Notes: generated by a model from the sequence alone, not told the origin. A stretch of 10,827 bases of DNA from Stenotrophomonas maltophilia (GCA_002387845.1 DGLB01000022.1:30035-40861), one strand, 5' to 3'. Shown: positions 1 through 6,506, numbered from the stretch's first letter. A program made the numbers and translations.

Positions 1-398
1 TCGGCCGCAAGAGCCTGCTGGTGTTCTTCGGCGTGGGTGGCGTGCTGTACAGCTGGTACCTGATCACCCAGCTGCCGAACCAGCATGACCCGGTGTGGGC
101 GTTCCTGACCCTGGCGCTGGGCTTCGTGATCCTGACCGGCTACACCTCGATCAACGCGGTGGTGAAGGCCGAGCTGTTCCCGACCCATGTGCGCGCACTG
201 GGCGTGGGCTTCGGCTACGCAATGGCCAACTCGCTGTTCGGCGGTACCGCCCCGCTGCTGTACCAGGGCGCGCTGAAGACCGACCGGGTGAATGATTTCG
301 CGATCTACGTGACCGCGATCATCGCCGTGTCGCTGTTCGTGTATGTGTTCTTCCTGAAGAACAAGGGTGCCAATTACCTGGACGGTACGAAACACTGA
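1..398 (+). CDS. MFS transporter, metabolite:H+ symporter (MHS) family, C-terminal part
   Basis: Partial gene: the frame is open from the left edge (first full codon at position 3) to TGA at 396-398, giving the last 131 residues of an inner-membrane secondary transporter. The visible piece starts in the conserved MFS loop (GRKSLL) and holds several hydrophobic helices. The stretch around residues 53-80 (AELFPTHVRALGVGFGYA, then a FGG motif) is typical of the MHS group that includes the alpha-ketoglutarate permease KgtP and ProP. It resembles KgtP most, so a dicarboxylate or oxo-acid:proton symporter is likely. The substrate cannot be fixed from the C-terminus alone. The tail ends in a short polar segment (KNKGANYLDGTKH). 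The gene converges on the M28 peptidase gene and shares a terminator with it. Confidence 0.85.
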   Translation, partial: GRKSLLVFFGVGGVLYSWYLITQLPNQHDPVWAFLTLALGFVILTGYTSINAVVKAELFPTHVRALGVGFGYAMANSLFGGTAPLLYQGALKTDRVNDFAIYVTAIIAVSLFVYVFFLKNKGANYLDGTKH

Positions 399-420
399 CC
401 GTCGTGGGTTGAGGTAATAA

Positions 421-450
421 AAAAACGCCGGGCATCTGCCCGGCGTTTTT
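421..450. terminator. bidirectional intrinsic terminator
   Basis: A perfect 14-bp inverted repeat (421-434 against 437-450) has a GC-rich core (CGCCGGGCA) flanked by A5 on one side and T5 on the other, so it gives a U-tract in both directions. It sits midway between two convergent genes, 22 bases past each stop codon, and should end both the transporter transcript and the peptidase transcript. Confidence 0.93.
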
Positions 451-472
451 GTTTGCCCGTGTTCGCCAACCC

Positions 473-2125
473 TCAGCGGCGCGACGCTTCGCTCTGTTCG
501 CGGACCTTGCGGAACTCCGAACCTTCTTCCCAGTGCGGCCAGCGGCGGCTGTTGGCCAGCTCCATGCCCAGGTCGTAGACCAGCAGGGTGTCGGCGGCGT
601 GGCCGGCCGGATCCCAGCTGGGGGTCCAGGCGTCGCAGGCCTGGTGGTAGCAGTCGGCGAAATACTTGTCGCGCAGCGCGCGGCCGGCTTCGACGCCGCC
701 GTCCAGCTTGTCCAGGCCGGGGCCGATGGTGATCGCCGGCACGCCCAGGCGCGCGAAGGCGAAGTGATCGGCACGATAGAAGAAACCCGCTTCCAGGTTC
801 GGGTCCGGCGAGTAGCTGCGCCCACGCGCCTTGGCCACGCGCTCCAGATCGCCTTCCAGCGATACCCGGCCCTTGCCCCACGAGGCGATGTCACGGGTTG
901 CGCCGTCCGGGCTGAACATCTCGATGTTCAGCACCGCCGCGGTCTTGTCCAGCGGGGCCAGCGGATGCGCAGCGTAGTAGTTCGCGCCAAGCAGGCCCTT
1001 TTCCTCGGCAGTAAGGGCAACGAAGTACAGCGTGCGCTGCGGCTGCGGGCCGGCGGCGAACACGCGGCCCAGCTCCAGCACGGTGGCCACGCCGGTGGCG
1101 TTGTCGATGGCACCGCGGCGGATGCGGTCACCCTTGGCATCCGGCTGGCCAATGCCGAACGCATCCCAGTGCGCGGAGAAGATCACCGCTTCATCGGCAT
1201 GCGCGCCACCGGCCAGCTTGGCCACCACGTTGCGGGTGATGACCTGCTCGCGCTTGAGCTTGAACTGCGCCGACAAGCGCGCGTCGCCCAGCGCCACCGG
1301 CTGGAAGCTGGCGCTCATGGCCTTGCGCTTCTCGGCGTCGAAATCCAGGCCGGCGTCGCGGAACAGCTGTTCTGCCAGCGCGCGCTGCATCCAGCCACGC
1401 ACCGGCACGTGCTGGGCCAGTGCCTGTTCCTGGGGTCGTTCGATGTCGAACAGCGGCGAGGTACCCGAGCTCTTCACCGTGGCCCAGCCATACGCGGCAG
1501 GCGCGGTTTCGTGGACGATCAGCACGCCCTGCGCGCCACGGCGGGCGGCCTCTTCGAACTTGTAGGTCCAGCGGCCGTAGTAGGTGACGGCCTTGCCGTC
1601 GAACGCACCGGGCGCTTCCGCTTCGAAGTCGGCGTCGTTGATCAGCACCACGGCGATCTTGCCGTGCAGGTCGACGTCCTTGTAGTCGTTCCACTGCCGT
1701 TCCGGCGCGTCGATGCCGTAGCCGACGAACACCAGCGGGGCGTCCTTGATGTTCACCTCCGCCTGCGGGCGCAGGCTCTGCAGGGTGACGTCGACGCCAT
1801 TGGCCAGCGCCTGGGTCTTGCCCTTCTGGCGCAGCTGCGCGGTGACCGGGCCATCGACCTGGGCCCGCACCATCGGCACCGGCTGCACCCAGCTGCCATC
1901 AACGCCACCGGGCTGCAGGCCCGAGGCCTTGAACTGCTCGATCAGGTACTGCACGGTGCGCTCTTCGCCGGGGCTGGCCGGCGCACGCCCTTCGAACTGG
2001 TCCGAGGCCAGCACGCGCACATGCCGCGACAACGCCTGCGGGTCGATGCCACCGCCGGGAAGATCATTGGCCGCGTAGGCCAGGCCTCCTGCAAACAGAC
2101 AGGACGACAGCAGCAGGATGCGCAT
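473..2125 (-). CDS. exported M28 family zinc metallopeptidase with PA domain
   Basis: A 550-residue protein from ATG at 2125. This start gives a clean signal peptide (MRILLLSSCLFAGGLAYA, cleavage near residue 19), while the frame further upstream encodes unlike-looking sequence. A GTG nine bases upstream is a possible alternative. Residues about 125-225 look like a protease-associated (PA) domain (VFVGYGI, DLHGKIAVV, GAQGVLIVH). The C-terminal half is an M28 aminopeptidase-type catalytic domain: SAHWD (H319, D321), GAIDNATGVA (D341), TAEEKGLLGA (E374/E375), the RADHFAF segment at 451-457, and YHQ (H494). These match the usual two-zinc ligands, except that the expected NxDM aspartate reads NIEM (E402). 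It probably degrades peptides or N-terminal residues in the periplasm or outside the cell. It is the last gene of the minus-strand group, 88 bp after the hydrolase gene. Confidence 0.92.
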   Translation of the reverse strand: MRILLLSSCLFAGGLAYAANDLPGGGIDPQALSRHVRVLASDQFEGRAPASPGEERTVQYLIEQFKASGLQPGGVDGSWVQPVPMVRAQVDGPVTAQLRQKGKTQALANGVDVTLQSLRPQAEVNIKDAPLVFVGYGIDAPERQWNDYKDVDLHGKIAVVLINDADFEAEAPGAFDGKAVTYYGRWTYKFEEAARRGAQGVLIVHETAPAAYGWATVKSSGTSPLFDIERPQEQALAQHVPVRGWMQRALAEQLFRDAGLDFDAEKRKAMSASFQPVALGDARLSAQFKLKREQVITRNVVAKLAGGAHADEAVIFSAHWDAFGIGQPDAKGDRIRRGAIDNATGVATVLELGRVFAAGPQPQRTLYFVALTAEEKGLLGANYYAAHPLAPLDKTAAVLNIEMFSPDGATRDIASWGKGRVSLEGDLERVAKARGRSYSPDPNLEAGFFYRADHFAFARLGVPAITIGPGLDKLDGGVEAGRALRDKYFADCYHQACDAWTPSWDPAGHAADTLLVYDLGMELANSRRWPHWEEGSEFRKVREQSEASRR

Positions 2126-2182
2126 CGGATTCACGGCAGTACACCAGGCAAAAACGGAATGCCAGAGTGTAACGTGACAACT

Positions 2183-2210
2183 GCATGACGTCGCACGCAA
2201 CCGCATGACG
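2183..2210. repeat. 8-bp direct repeat with 20-bp period upstream of the M28 gene
   Basis: GCATGACG occurs at 2183-2190 and again at 2203-2210, exactly two helical turns apart, in the 88-bp gap between the hydrolase stop codon and the peptidase start. A TACACT sequence on the minus strand lies just downstream of the repeats and could be a -10 element, though no good -35 box accompanies it. The repeats could be tandem regulator half-sites. Chance is not excluded. Confidence 0.3.
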
Positions 2211-2213
2211 CCG

Positions 2214-3146
2214 TTACCGCCGATCCCGATCCAACCAACACGCCAACCCCTGCGCGTTGAGTTCAATATCCATCGCCAGCACCCGCACCACCGCCGCCTC
2301 ATCCAGCCGGCAGCCATGCGCCATCGCGCGCTCCACATAAAGCTCGGTCAATGCCGCCACCAAGCACCGATGCCGGTCCGCACGCCCATCGCACTGCCGA
2401 CCGATCTCCACCATCGCATCGATCTGTTCGACCAGGTCCGCCCCCAGCTTGGGAATATCCCCCACCCGCCCGAAGTGCGTGAGATAGACCGACTGCGGCT
2501 GCAGCGCCAGCAGCCGCCCGATGGAATGCTTGAGCGGCTCGGGATCAAACTGCACCGGCGACGACGTCGGCACCACGAACGCGCCCTGGTCGCTGTCCAG
2601 TTCGCGGTAGGACAGCCCGAAGGTATCGCCGGTGAAGGCGCTGCGGCTGCGCTCGTCCCACACGCACAGATGGTGGCGGGCGTGCCCGGGGGTGTCGATG
2701 CACAGCAGCAGGCGGCCGGCCAGATCGACGTGGTAGCCGTCATCGGCAATCACCACGCGTTCGGCCGGCACCGGCAGGATCGGGCCGTAACTGCGCGCGA
2801 TTTCTTCCGCGCCGTAGACCTCGGTAGCCCCGGCGATCAGCCGCGCCGGGTCGATCATGTGCGGTGCACCGCGCGGGTGCACCACCAGCTGCGCGTTGGG
2901 CAGCTGCTGCATCAGCAGACCCGCGCCGCCGGCGTGGTCCAGGTGAACATGGGTGACGATCAGCCAGTCGACCTGCTCGGGGGTGAAGTCCACCCGGGCG
3001 AGCGCGGCGAGCATGGCCGGCACCGACAGCCCGGTGCCGCAGTCGATGAATGCGGCGCGGCCGGCTTCGGTGATCAGATAGGCGGCACCGAAGTCATCGC
3101 GCTGGAACGCGGTGTCGATGGCATGAATGCTGGGGTCGATAGGCAT
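2214..3146 (-). CDS. metallo-beta-lactamase-fold hydrolase
   Basis: A 310-residue cytoplasmic MBL-fold protein. Start ATG at 3146 is fixed by a strong ribosome site (GGGAGG, seven bases before the ATG). The frame stays open upstream but lacks protein-like sequence there. The metal-binding set is complete: THVHLDH at 65-71, TPGH (H154), TGD (D174) and LTHFG (H224). This is a two-metal site of the glyoxalase II / lactonase / RNase Z type. No signal peptide is visible, which argues against a periplasmic beta-lactamase. The C-terminal 60 residues are helical (VEQIDAMVEIGRQ and following), as in MBL hydrolases that carry a helical cap. The substrate is unknown. It lies 58 bp after the small membrane protein gene and 88 bp before the M28 peptidase gene, all on the minus strand, so co-transcription is plausible. 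Confidence 0.9.
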   Translation of the reverse strand: MPIDPSIHAIDTAFQRDDFGAAYLITEAGRAAFIDCGTGLSVPAMLAALARVDFTPEQVDWLIVTHVHLDHAGGAGLLMQQLPNAQLVVHPRGAPHMIDPARLIAGATEVYGAEEIARSYGPILPVPAERVVIADDGYHVDLAGRLLLCIDTPGHARHHLCVWDERSRSAFTGDTFGLSYRELDSDQGAFVVPTSSPVQFDPEPLKHSIGRLLALQPQSVYLTHFGRVGDIPKLGADLVEQIDAMVEIGRQCDGRADRHRCLVAALTELYVERAMAHGCRLDEAAVVRVLAMDIELNAQGLACWLDRDRR

Positions 3147-3204
3147 CTGTGCCTCCCTGGCAGTGAATCGGTGGGGCGTCGCCCGTGGGTCGATACCCCA
3201 CAAT

Positions 3205-3543
3205 CTACGCCAAACCGCCGGATGCCTTCGATTCTGCTTTGGTCGCACGTCGCGCCAGCCAGCCGCCACGCAGCAGCACCGCCAGCACCAGGACCACCAG
3301 GAAGGCGCCGTAGGCGTACAACACCGCCAGGACCTGCCGCCAGATCGGGCCGGCGTCGCCCTGGACCACGCCGATGTGGTGGCCCCAGAGCATGGCGATG
3401 GCGCTGAGGGCAAAGGCCAGCAGCAGGGTGAGGGTATCGAAGGCGCGGCGGGCGGTGCTGCGCGGCTGGCGCGGGAACCACCAGAACAGGGCAGCCAGGA
3501 CGGTGAACCAGGGCAGGAACAGCAACAGAGACAGCCAGGGCAT
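3205..3543 (-). CDS. small three-helix inner membrane protein, function unknown
   Basis: I do not recognise this 112-residue protein beyond its membrane topology. Three hydrophobic segments are clear: about residues 3-22 (ending FWWFP), 36-55 and 70-91. A basic loop (RQPRSTARR) follows helix 1 and a basic tail (LARRATKAESK) follows helix 3, so by the positive-inside rule the tail and first loop are cytoplasmic. The ATG at 3543 is preferred because AGGA lies eight bases before it. The ATG at 3552 would put the same AGGA directly against the start codon. A conserved-looking GHHIG sits between helices 2 and 3. It lies between trpS (with the SMAG pair) and the MBL hydrolase gene on the same strand. 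Confidence 0.75.
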   Translation of the reverse strand: MPWLSLLLFLPWFTVLAALFWWFPRQPRSTARRAFDTLTLLLAFALSAIAMLWGHHIGVVQGDAGPIWRQVLAVLYAYGAFLVVLVLAVLLRGGWLARRATKAESKASGGLA

Positions 3544-3585
3544 TGCGGTCATCCTGTTGGGGATGATCGCATCATGCCATGGGAG

Positions 3586-3609
3586 CAGCCGGGCAGAGCC
3601 CGGCTTTAC
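3586..3609 (-). repeat. SMAG-type REP palindrome, copy 2 (GTAA variant)
   Basis: Read on the minus strand this is GTAAAGCCGGGC followed by the pairing arm GCCCGGCTG. It is a short GC-rich palindrome with the terminal tetranucleotide GTAA in place of the canonical GTAG. The design is that of the SMAG (Stenotrophomonas maltophilia GTAG) repeats. It lies 6 bp beyond the other copy in the same orientation, forming a direct dimer. Confidence 0.8.
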
Positions 3610-3615
3610 GAGGGG

Positions 3616-3638
3616 CAGCCGGGCGAGCCCGGCTCTAC
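3616..3638 (-). repeat. SMAG-type REP palindrome, copy 1 (GTAG)
   Basis: On the minus strand it begins GTAGAGCCGGGC and closes with GCCCGGCTG, giving a hairpin with the diagnostic GTAG at its 5' foot. It starts one base past the trpS stop codon (TGA at 3642-3640), so the trpS mRNA would end in, or run through, two consecutive hairpins. By analogy with REP elements it may stabilise or terminate the upstream message. Such repeats are moved by REP-associated (RAYT) transposases, none of which is in this window. Confidence 0.85.
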
Positions 3639-3639
3639 G

Positions 3640-4932
3640 TCATTCTGCGCGCAGGACTGCCAGGGCGGACAGGACCTGGTCGACTTCGGCTTCGAGCTTG
3701 AACAGCTCGCTCTGCAGCTGGTCGCCCTGCTCGGCCTGCTTGAGCACGGCGATCAGCTGGCCTGCATCGCGCGGTGAATCGAAGCCTTCGCTCTGGATCA
3801 GCAGGGTGCCGTCGCTGGCCTGCAGCTTGAAGTAGAAGCGGCCGTCCTTCTCGCGGTACTGCTTGAACAGCGGCGGCGCGGCACGCAGTTCCTGCGCATC
3901 ATCGGCAATGGCCTCGCGCGCGGTGGACAGGTCACGCAGGCCCACGGCGTGGCGCAGCTCCTTCAGCAGCGGAATGGCGTACTGCTCGCGCAGCTGCTGG
4001 CCACGGCAACGCAGCAGGGCTTCGATTTTCTCCGGTTCGGCCATCAGCGCGTCGTAACGCTCACGCAGCGGGGTCAGCTCCTGGTCGATGCGCTCGAACA
4101 GCTGCTGCTTGGCGTCGCCCCAGCTGATGCCATCGGCAAACGCCTGGGCAAAGGCAGCGGTCTGCTCGGGGCTGGCGAAAGCCTGGTACATCTGGAACAG
4201 GGCCGAGCCTTCGGTGCTCTTGGGTTCGCCGGGCGCGCGCGAGTCGGTGAGGATCGAGAACACCAGCTTCTTCAGCTCCGCGCGCGGCGCGAACAACGGA
4301 ATGGTGTTGTGGTAGCTCTTGCTCATCTTGCGGCCGTCCAGGCCGGCCAGGGTGGCCACCTGTTCGTCGATCACCACATCCGGCAGCGGGAAGTAGTCCT
4401 GGCCATAGACGTGGTTGAAACGCTGGGCGAAGTCGCGCGCCATTTCGATGTGCTGGATCTGGTCGCGGCCGACCGGCACGCGGTTGGCCTTGAAGATCAG
4501 GATGTCAGCGGCCATCAGCACCGGGTACATGAACAGCCCGGCGCTGATGCCGGCGTCTTCGTCCAGCTGCTCTTCGCGGTTCTTGTCCACCGCCGCCTTG
4601 TAGGCGTGGGCACGGTTGAGGATGCCCTTGCTGGCGATGACGGTCAGGAACCACATCAGCTCGGTGGTTTCCGGAATGTCGCTCTGGCGGTAGAACCACA
4701 CCTTGTCCGGGTCCAGGCCGCAGGCCAACCAGCTGGCGGCAATCTCCAGGGTGGAACGCTGGGTGCGCTCGGGCTCCTGCGCCTTGATCAGGCTGTGCAG
4801 GTCGGCCAGGAAGAAGAAGCTCTCGATCTCCGAGGCCTGGCTGGCGGCGATGGCCGGGCGGATGGCACCGACATAGTTGCCCAGGTGGGGCGTGCCGGAG
4901 GGGGTGATGCCGGTAAGAACGCGGGTGGTCAT
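3640..4932 (-). CDS. trpS: tryptophan--tRNA ligase with C-terminal DUF1508-like extension
   Basis: Class Ic aminoacyl-tRNA synthetase charging tRNA-Trp in the cytoplasm. It has 430 residues against about 334 in E. coli. The N-terminus MTTRVLTGITPSG leads into the HIGH-type motif PHLGN (15-19). The KMSKS loop is intact (202-206, GRKMSKS), and so are the GRDQIQHIE region (155-163) and the DAGISAGLFMYPVLMAADIL stretch. The synthetase core ends near residue 335. Residues about 355-397 (FYFKLQASDG, SEGFDSPRDA) resemble the DUF1508/YegP repeat, followed by a short acidic coiled segment. The extension is probably typical of the long TrpRS of this lineage and its role is unknown. No Shine-Dalgarno sequence precedes the ATG: a run of five C touches it, and a perfect hairpin lies 17 bases upstream. 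The SMAG dimer follows the stop codon. Confidence 0.97.
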   Translation of the reverse strand: MTTRVLTGITPSGTPHLGNYVGAIRPAIAASQASEIESFFFLADLHSLIKAQEPERTQRSTLEIAASWLACGLDPDKVWFYRQSDIPETTELMWFLTVIASKGILNRAHAYKAAVDKNREEQLDEDAGISAGLFMYPVLMAADILIFKANRVPVGRDQIQHIEMARDFAQRFNHVYGQDYFPLPDVVIDEQVATLAGLDGRKMSKSYHNTIPLFAPRAELKKLVFSILTDSRAPGEPKSTEGSALFQMYQAFASPEQTAAFAQAFADGISWGDAKQQLFERIDQELTPLRERYDALMAEPEKIEALLRCRGQQLREQYAIPLLKELRHAVGLRDLSTAREAIADDAQELRAAPPLFKQYREKDGRFYFKLQASDGTLLIQSEGFDSPRDAGQLIAVLKQAEQGDQLQSELFKLEAEVDQVLSALAVLRAE

Positions 4933-4949
4933 GGGGGAATCATTACGGA

Positions 4950-4974
4950 CAGGTAAACGCCCCCAGTTTACCTG
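4950..4974 (-). promoter_or_regulatory. trpS leader hairpin / 9-7-9 palindrome
   Basis: CAGGTAAAC (4950-4958) and GTTTACCTG (4966-4974) form a perfect 9-bp inverted repeat around seven bases. On the trpS strand the loop reads TGGGGGC. The bases just before and into the start codon read CCCCCA, so the loop could pair with the initiation region. In DNA the same element is a 25-bp palindrome in the 110-bp divergent gap between trpS and the exported-protein gene, and could equally be an operator. There is no U-tract, so it is not a normal terminator. Confidence 0.55.
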
Positions 4975-5042
4975 CCCCGGCGCAACCCCGTTGGCCCGGC
5001 TGGCACGTTCAACCCTGCACCTTCCGACGCGGATGCGCTGCC

Positions 5043-5855
5043 ATGAGACACCTGACCCTGCCCCTGCTCGCCGTGCTGGCCCTGACCGGCTTCAAACCCT
5101 ATCCACCCGACCCGGGCCGGGGCGAGCCGGTGCTGCTGAACATTGTCGACCGTGACCAGGGCACCGAGCTGCCCTACTACAGCCAGCGCGGCCAGCGTTG
5201 GGTGGCCGGCCAGAATGGCCATCCGTACAGCCTGCGCCTGTACAACCGCAGCCCACAGCGCGTGCTGGTGGTGCTGTCGGTGGACGGGCTGAACGTGATC
5301 AGCGGCCAGGTGGCCGCCCCCGACCAGACCGGCTACGTGCTGGAGCCGTGGCAAAGCGCGGACATCACCGGCTGGCGCAAATCCCGGCAGGAGGTGGCCC
5401 AGTTCGTGTTCACCGACCCGGGCCGCAGCTATGCCAGCCGCACCGGCCGCCCGGACAACATCGGTGTGATCGGCATGGCGGTGTTCAACGAAGCGCCGCA
5501 GTACCGCCCATCGGTGGTGCCGGCCCCGCCGGTGGCGCGGGAACGGGCGCAGGCGCAGGCAGCGCCTTCGGCGGACCGGGCGTTGTCGTCGGTGGAGGTC
5601 ACCGGCTCGTCGGCCCCTGCCGCGCCCGCCCCGGCACTGGGCACCGGACATGGCGCGCGCGAGTCTTCCTACGCCGGCAGCACCGATTTCCGACGCGCCA
5701 GCCGCGTGCCCGTGCAGCAGGTGTCGGTGCGCTACGACAGCGAGCGCAACCTGATCGCGCGCGGCATCATGGCCCGGCCACGACCGGTGGCAGGCGAGCC
5801 GCAGCCGTTCCCGGGCCAGTTCGTGCCGGATCCGCCGCCGTACCGCTGGCGCTGA
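5043..5855 (+). CDS. exported protein of unknown function with LGTGHGxRE motif
   Basis: A 270-residue protein whose hydrophobic start (MRHLTLPLLAVLALTGF) looks like a short signal peptide, so a periplasmic or surface location is likely. Residues about 27-150 form a beta-rich domain (LRLYNRSPQRVLVVLSVDGL, then LEPWQSADITGWRKS, ending GVIGMAVF). A low-complexity linker rich in Pro and Ala runs from 151 to 198. The tail carries the distinctive segment LGTGHGARESS (199-209) and DFRRASRVP (215-223), then VSVRYDSERNLIARGI (227-242). I have a general impression that such a tail recurs in uncharacterised proteobacterial proteins, but I assign no function. No catalytic triad or metal site is evident. 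The ribosome site before ATG 5043 is weak. It is transcribed divergently from trpS and followed by a hairpin terminator. Confidence 0.8.
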   Translation: MRHLTLPLLAVLALTGFKPYPPDPGRGEPVLLNIVDRDQGTELPYYSQRGQRWVAGQNGHPYSLRLYNRSPQRVLVVLSVDGLNVISGQVAAPDQTGYVLEPWQSADITGWRKSRQEVAQFVFTDPGRSYASRTGRPDNIGVIGMAVFNEAPQYRPSVVPAPPVARERAQAQAAPSADRALSSVEVTGSSAPAAPAPALGTGHGARESSYAGSTDFRRASRVPVQQVSVRYDSERNLIARGIMARPRPVAGEPQPFPGQFVPDPPPYRWR

Positions 5856-5871
5856 GCGTGCGGAGCTGGAA

Positions 5872-5905
5872 AGAAGAACGGGCCGCAATGCGGCCCGCCT
5901 CTTCT
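5872..5905. terminator. intergenic hairpin terminator
   Basis: An 8-bp perfect GC stem (CGGGCCGC, 5879-5886, against 5890-5897, loop AAT) is extended by AGAAGA (5872-5877) facing TCTTCT (5900-5905). It lies 16 bases past the exported-protein stop codon and 44 bases past the csbD stop on the other strand. The flanks are mixed pyrimidine, not a pure U-tract, so it is a moderate terminator at best, possibly acting in both directions. Confidence 0.6.
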
Positions 5906-5949
5906 GTCACCTGCACCGGGTCAGCCCCGGCCCTGATCAATGCAGCCGA

Positions 5950-6171
5950 TCAGTGGAAATCCGGGTAATCCTTGCGCATGGCCTTTTCGAAGTCACGCAC
6001 TTCGGTTTCGGCGCGATCGCGCGCCCAGCCATAACGTTCCTGCAGACGGCCCGCCAGGTATTCGGCGTTGCCTTCGGCCACCTTGAAGTCGTCGTCGGTC
6101 AGGTCGCCCCACTTGGCCTGCGCCTTGCCCTTCAGCTGCGTCCACTTGCCGGAAATGATGTCTTTGTTCAT
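5950..6171 (-). CDS. CsbD family stress protein
   Basis: A 73-residue cytoplasmic protein with the CsbD signature from the first residues: MNKDIISGKWTQLKGKAQ, then KWGDLTDDD (20-28) and the helical GNAEYLAGRLQERYGWARD (34-52). The length matches the E. coli YjbJ type. CsbD proteins are abundant and induced by general stress or stationary phase, and their biochemical role is unknown. ATG 6171 is preceded by AGGA at a suitable distance (nine bases). The C-terminus (EKAMRKDYPDFH) is amphipathic. It lies downstream of the entericidin gene on the same strand, but a terminator at 6307-6331 separates them, so it probably has its own promoter in 6172-6306. I could not define that promoter: a TTGACC on the minus strand (6245-6240) lacks a matching -10 box. 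Confidence 0.94.
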   Translation of the reverse strand: MNKDIISGKWTQLKGKAQAKWGDLTDDDFKVAEGNAEYLAGRLQERYGWARDRAETEVRDFEKAMRKDYPDFH

Positions 6172-6306
6172 GGGTTGGCATCCTGTTGGAACGGCAACGT
6201 CGCCGCAGGTGCAGAGTGCGCAATCGCGTGTTGGCCGACGGTCAAGCGCGAATGAAAGCGATGCTCACGTCGTTGAACGTGCAGACAGCGGCGTGCAGCA
6301 GACATG

Positions 6307-6331
6307 AAAAAAGCCGGGTTTCCCCGGCTTT
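6307..6331 (-). terminator. intrinsic terminator of the entericidin gene
   Basis: On the minus strand AAGCCGGG and CCCGGCTT pair around GAAA and are followed by TTTT, a textbook rho-independent terminator (6330-6311 plus the U-tract to 6307). It lies 38 bases past the entericidin stop codon and isolates that gene from csbD. Confidence 0.88.
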
Positions 6332-6368
6332 CTTCTTGATGGTGCGCCAGCCGCAGCCGGCACGTGCA

Positions 6369-6506
6369 TCAATTGCCCTTGGCGGCGTCTTCGACCTTTT
6401 CACCGGCCTTCTGCACATCCTTGCCGGCACCGGCAACGGTATTGCAGCCGGACAGCATGGCCACCGAGAACATCGACAACAGCATCAGTGCAATAACACG
6501 CTTCAT
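6369..6506 (-). CDS. entericidin-type small lipoprotein
   Basis: A 45-residue lipoprotein precursor: MKRVIALMLLSMFSVAMLSGC, with the lipobox LSGC and Cys21 as the lipidated residue. The mature peptide (about 25 residues, CNTVAGAGKDVQKAGEKVED) matches the entericidin A/B family, in which the amphipathic lipopeptides are membrane-bound and tied to stationary-phase lysis in enterics. Start ATG 6506 has a strong ribosome site (GAGGAG, seven bases upstream). Asn22 follows the Cys; without Asp at +2 it is not marked for inner-membrane retention, so outer-membrane delivery is expected. Enterics carry a toxin/antidote pair (ecnB/ecnA), but only a single copy is seen here. It has its own terminator and lies near another stress-type gene (csbD). 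Confidence 0.92.
   Translation of the reverse strand: MKRVIALMLLSMFSVAMLSGCNTVAGAGKDVQKAGEKVEDAAKGN

Noticed and set aside
449..2188. A 579-codon open frame on the plus strand opposite the M28 peptidase gene
   Set aside because: High-GC sequence leaves the antisense frame open. The translation is rich in His, Arg, Gln and Ala with no domain, while the minus strand has a complete catalytic set and signal peptide.
2205..3407. A 400-codon plus-strand frame opposite the MBL hydrolase gene
   Set aside because: It is the antisense shadow of a gene with an intact THVHLDH metal site and a good ribosome site.
3949..4956. A 335-codon plus-strand frame opposite trpS
   Set aside because: It lies antisense to an unambiguous synthetase and has low-complexity composition.
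4968..5888. A 306-codon minus-strand frame opposite the exported-protein gene
   Set aside because: The composition is that of a GC shadow with no recognisable domain. The plus-strand frame has a signal peptide and an ordered domain layout.
5916..5930. A CCGGG/CCCGG mini-hairpin downstream of csbD
   Set aside because: The 5-bp GC stem has no U-tract, lies next to a better terminator, and is frequent by chance at this GC content.
6280..6306. Imperfect GTGCAG / CAGACA repeats upstream of csbD
   Set aside because: They are short, imperfect and irregularly spaced, and not distinguishable from chance.
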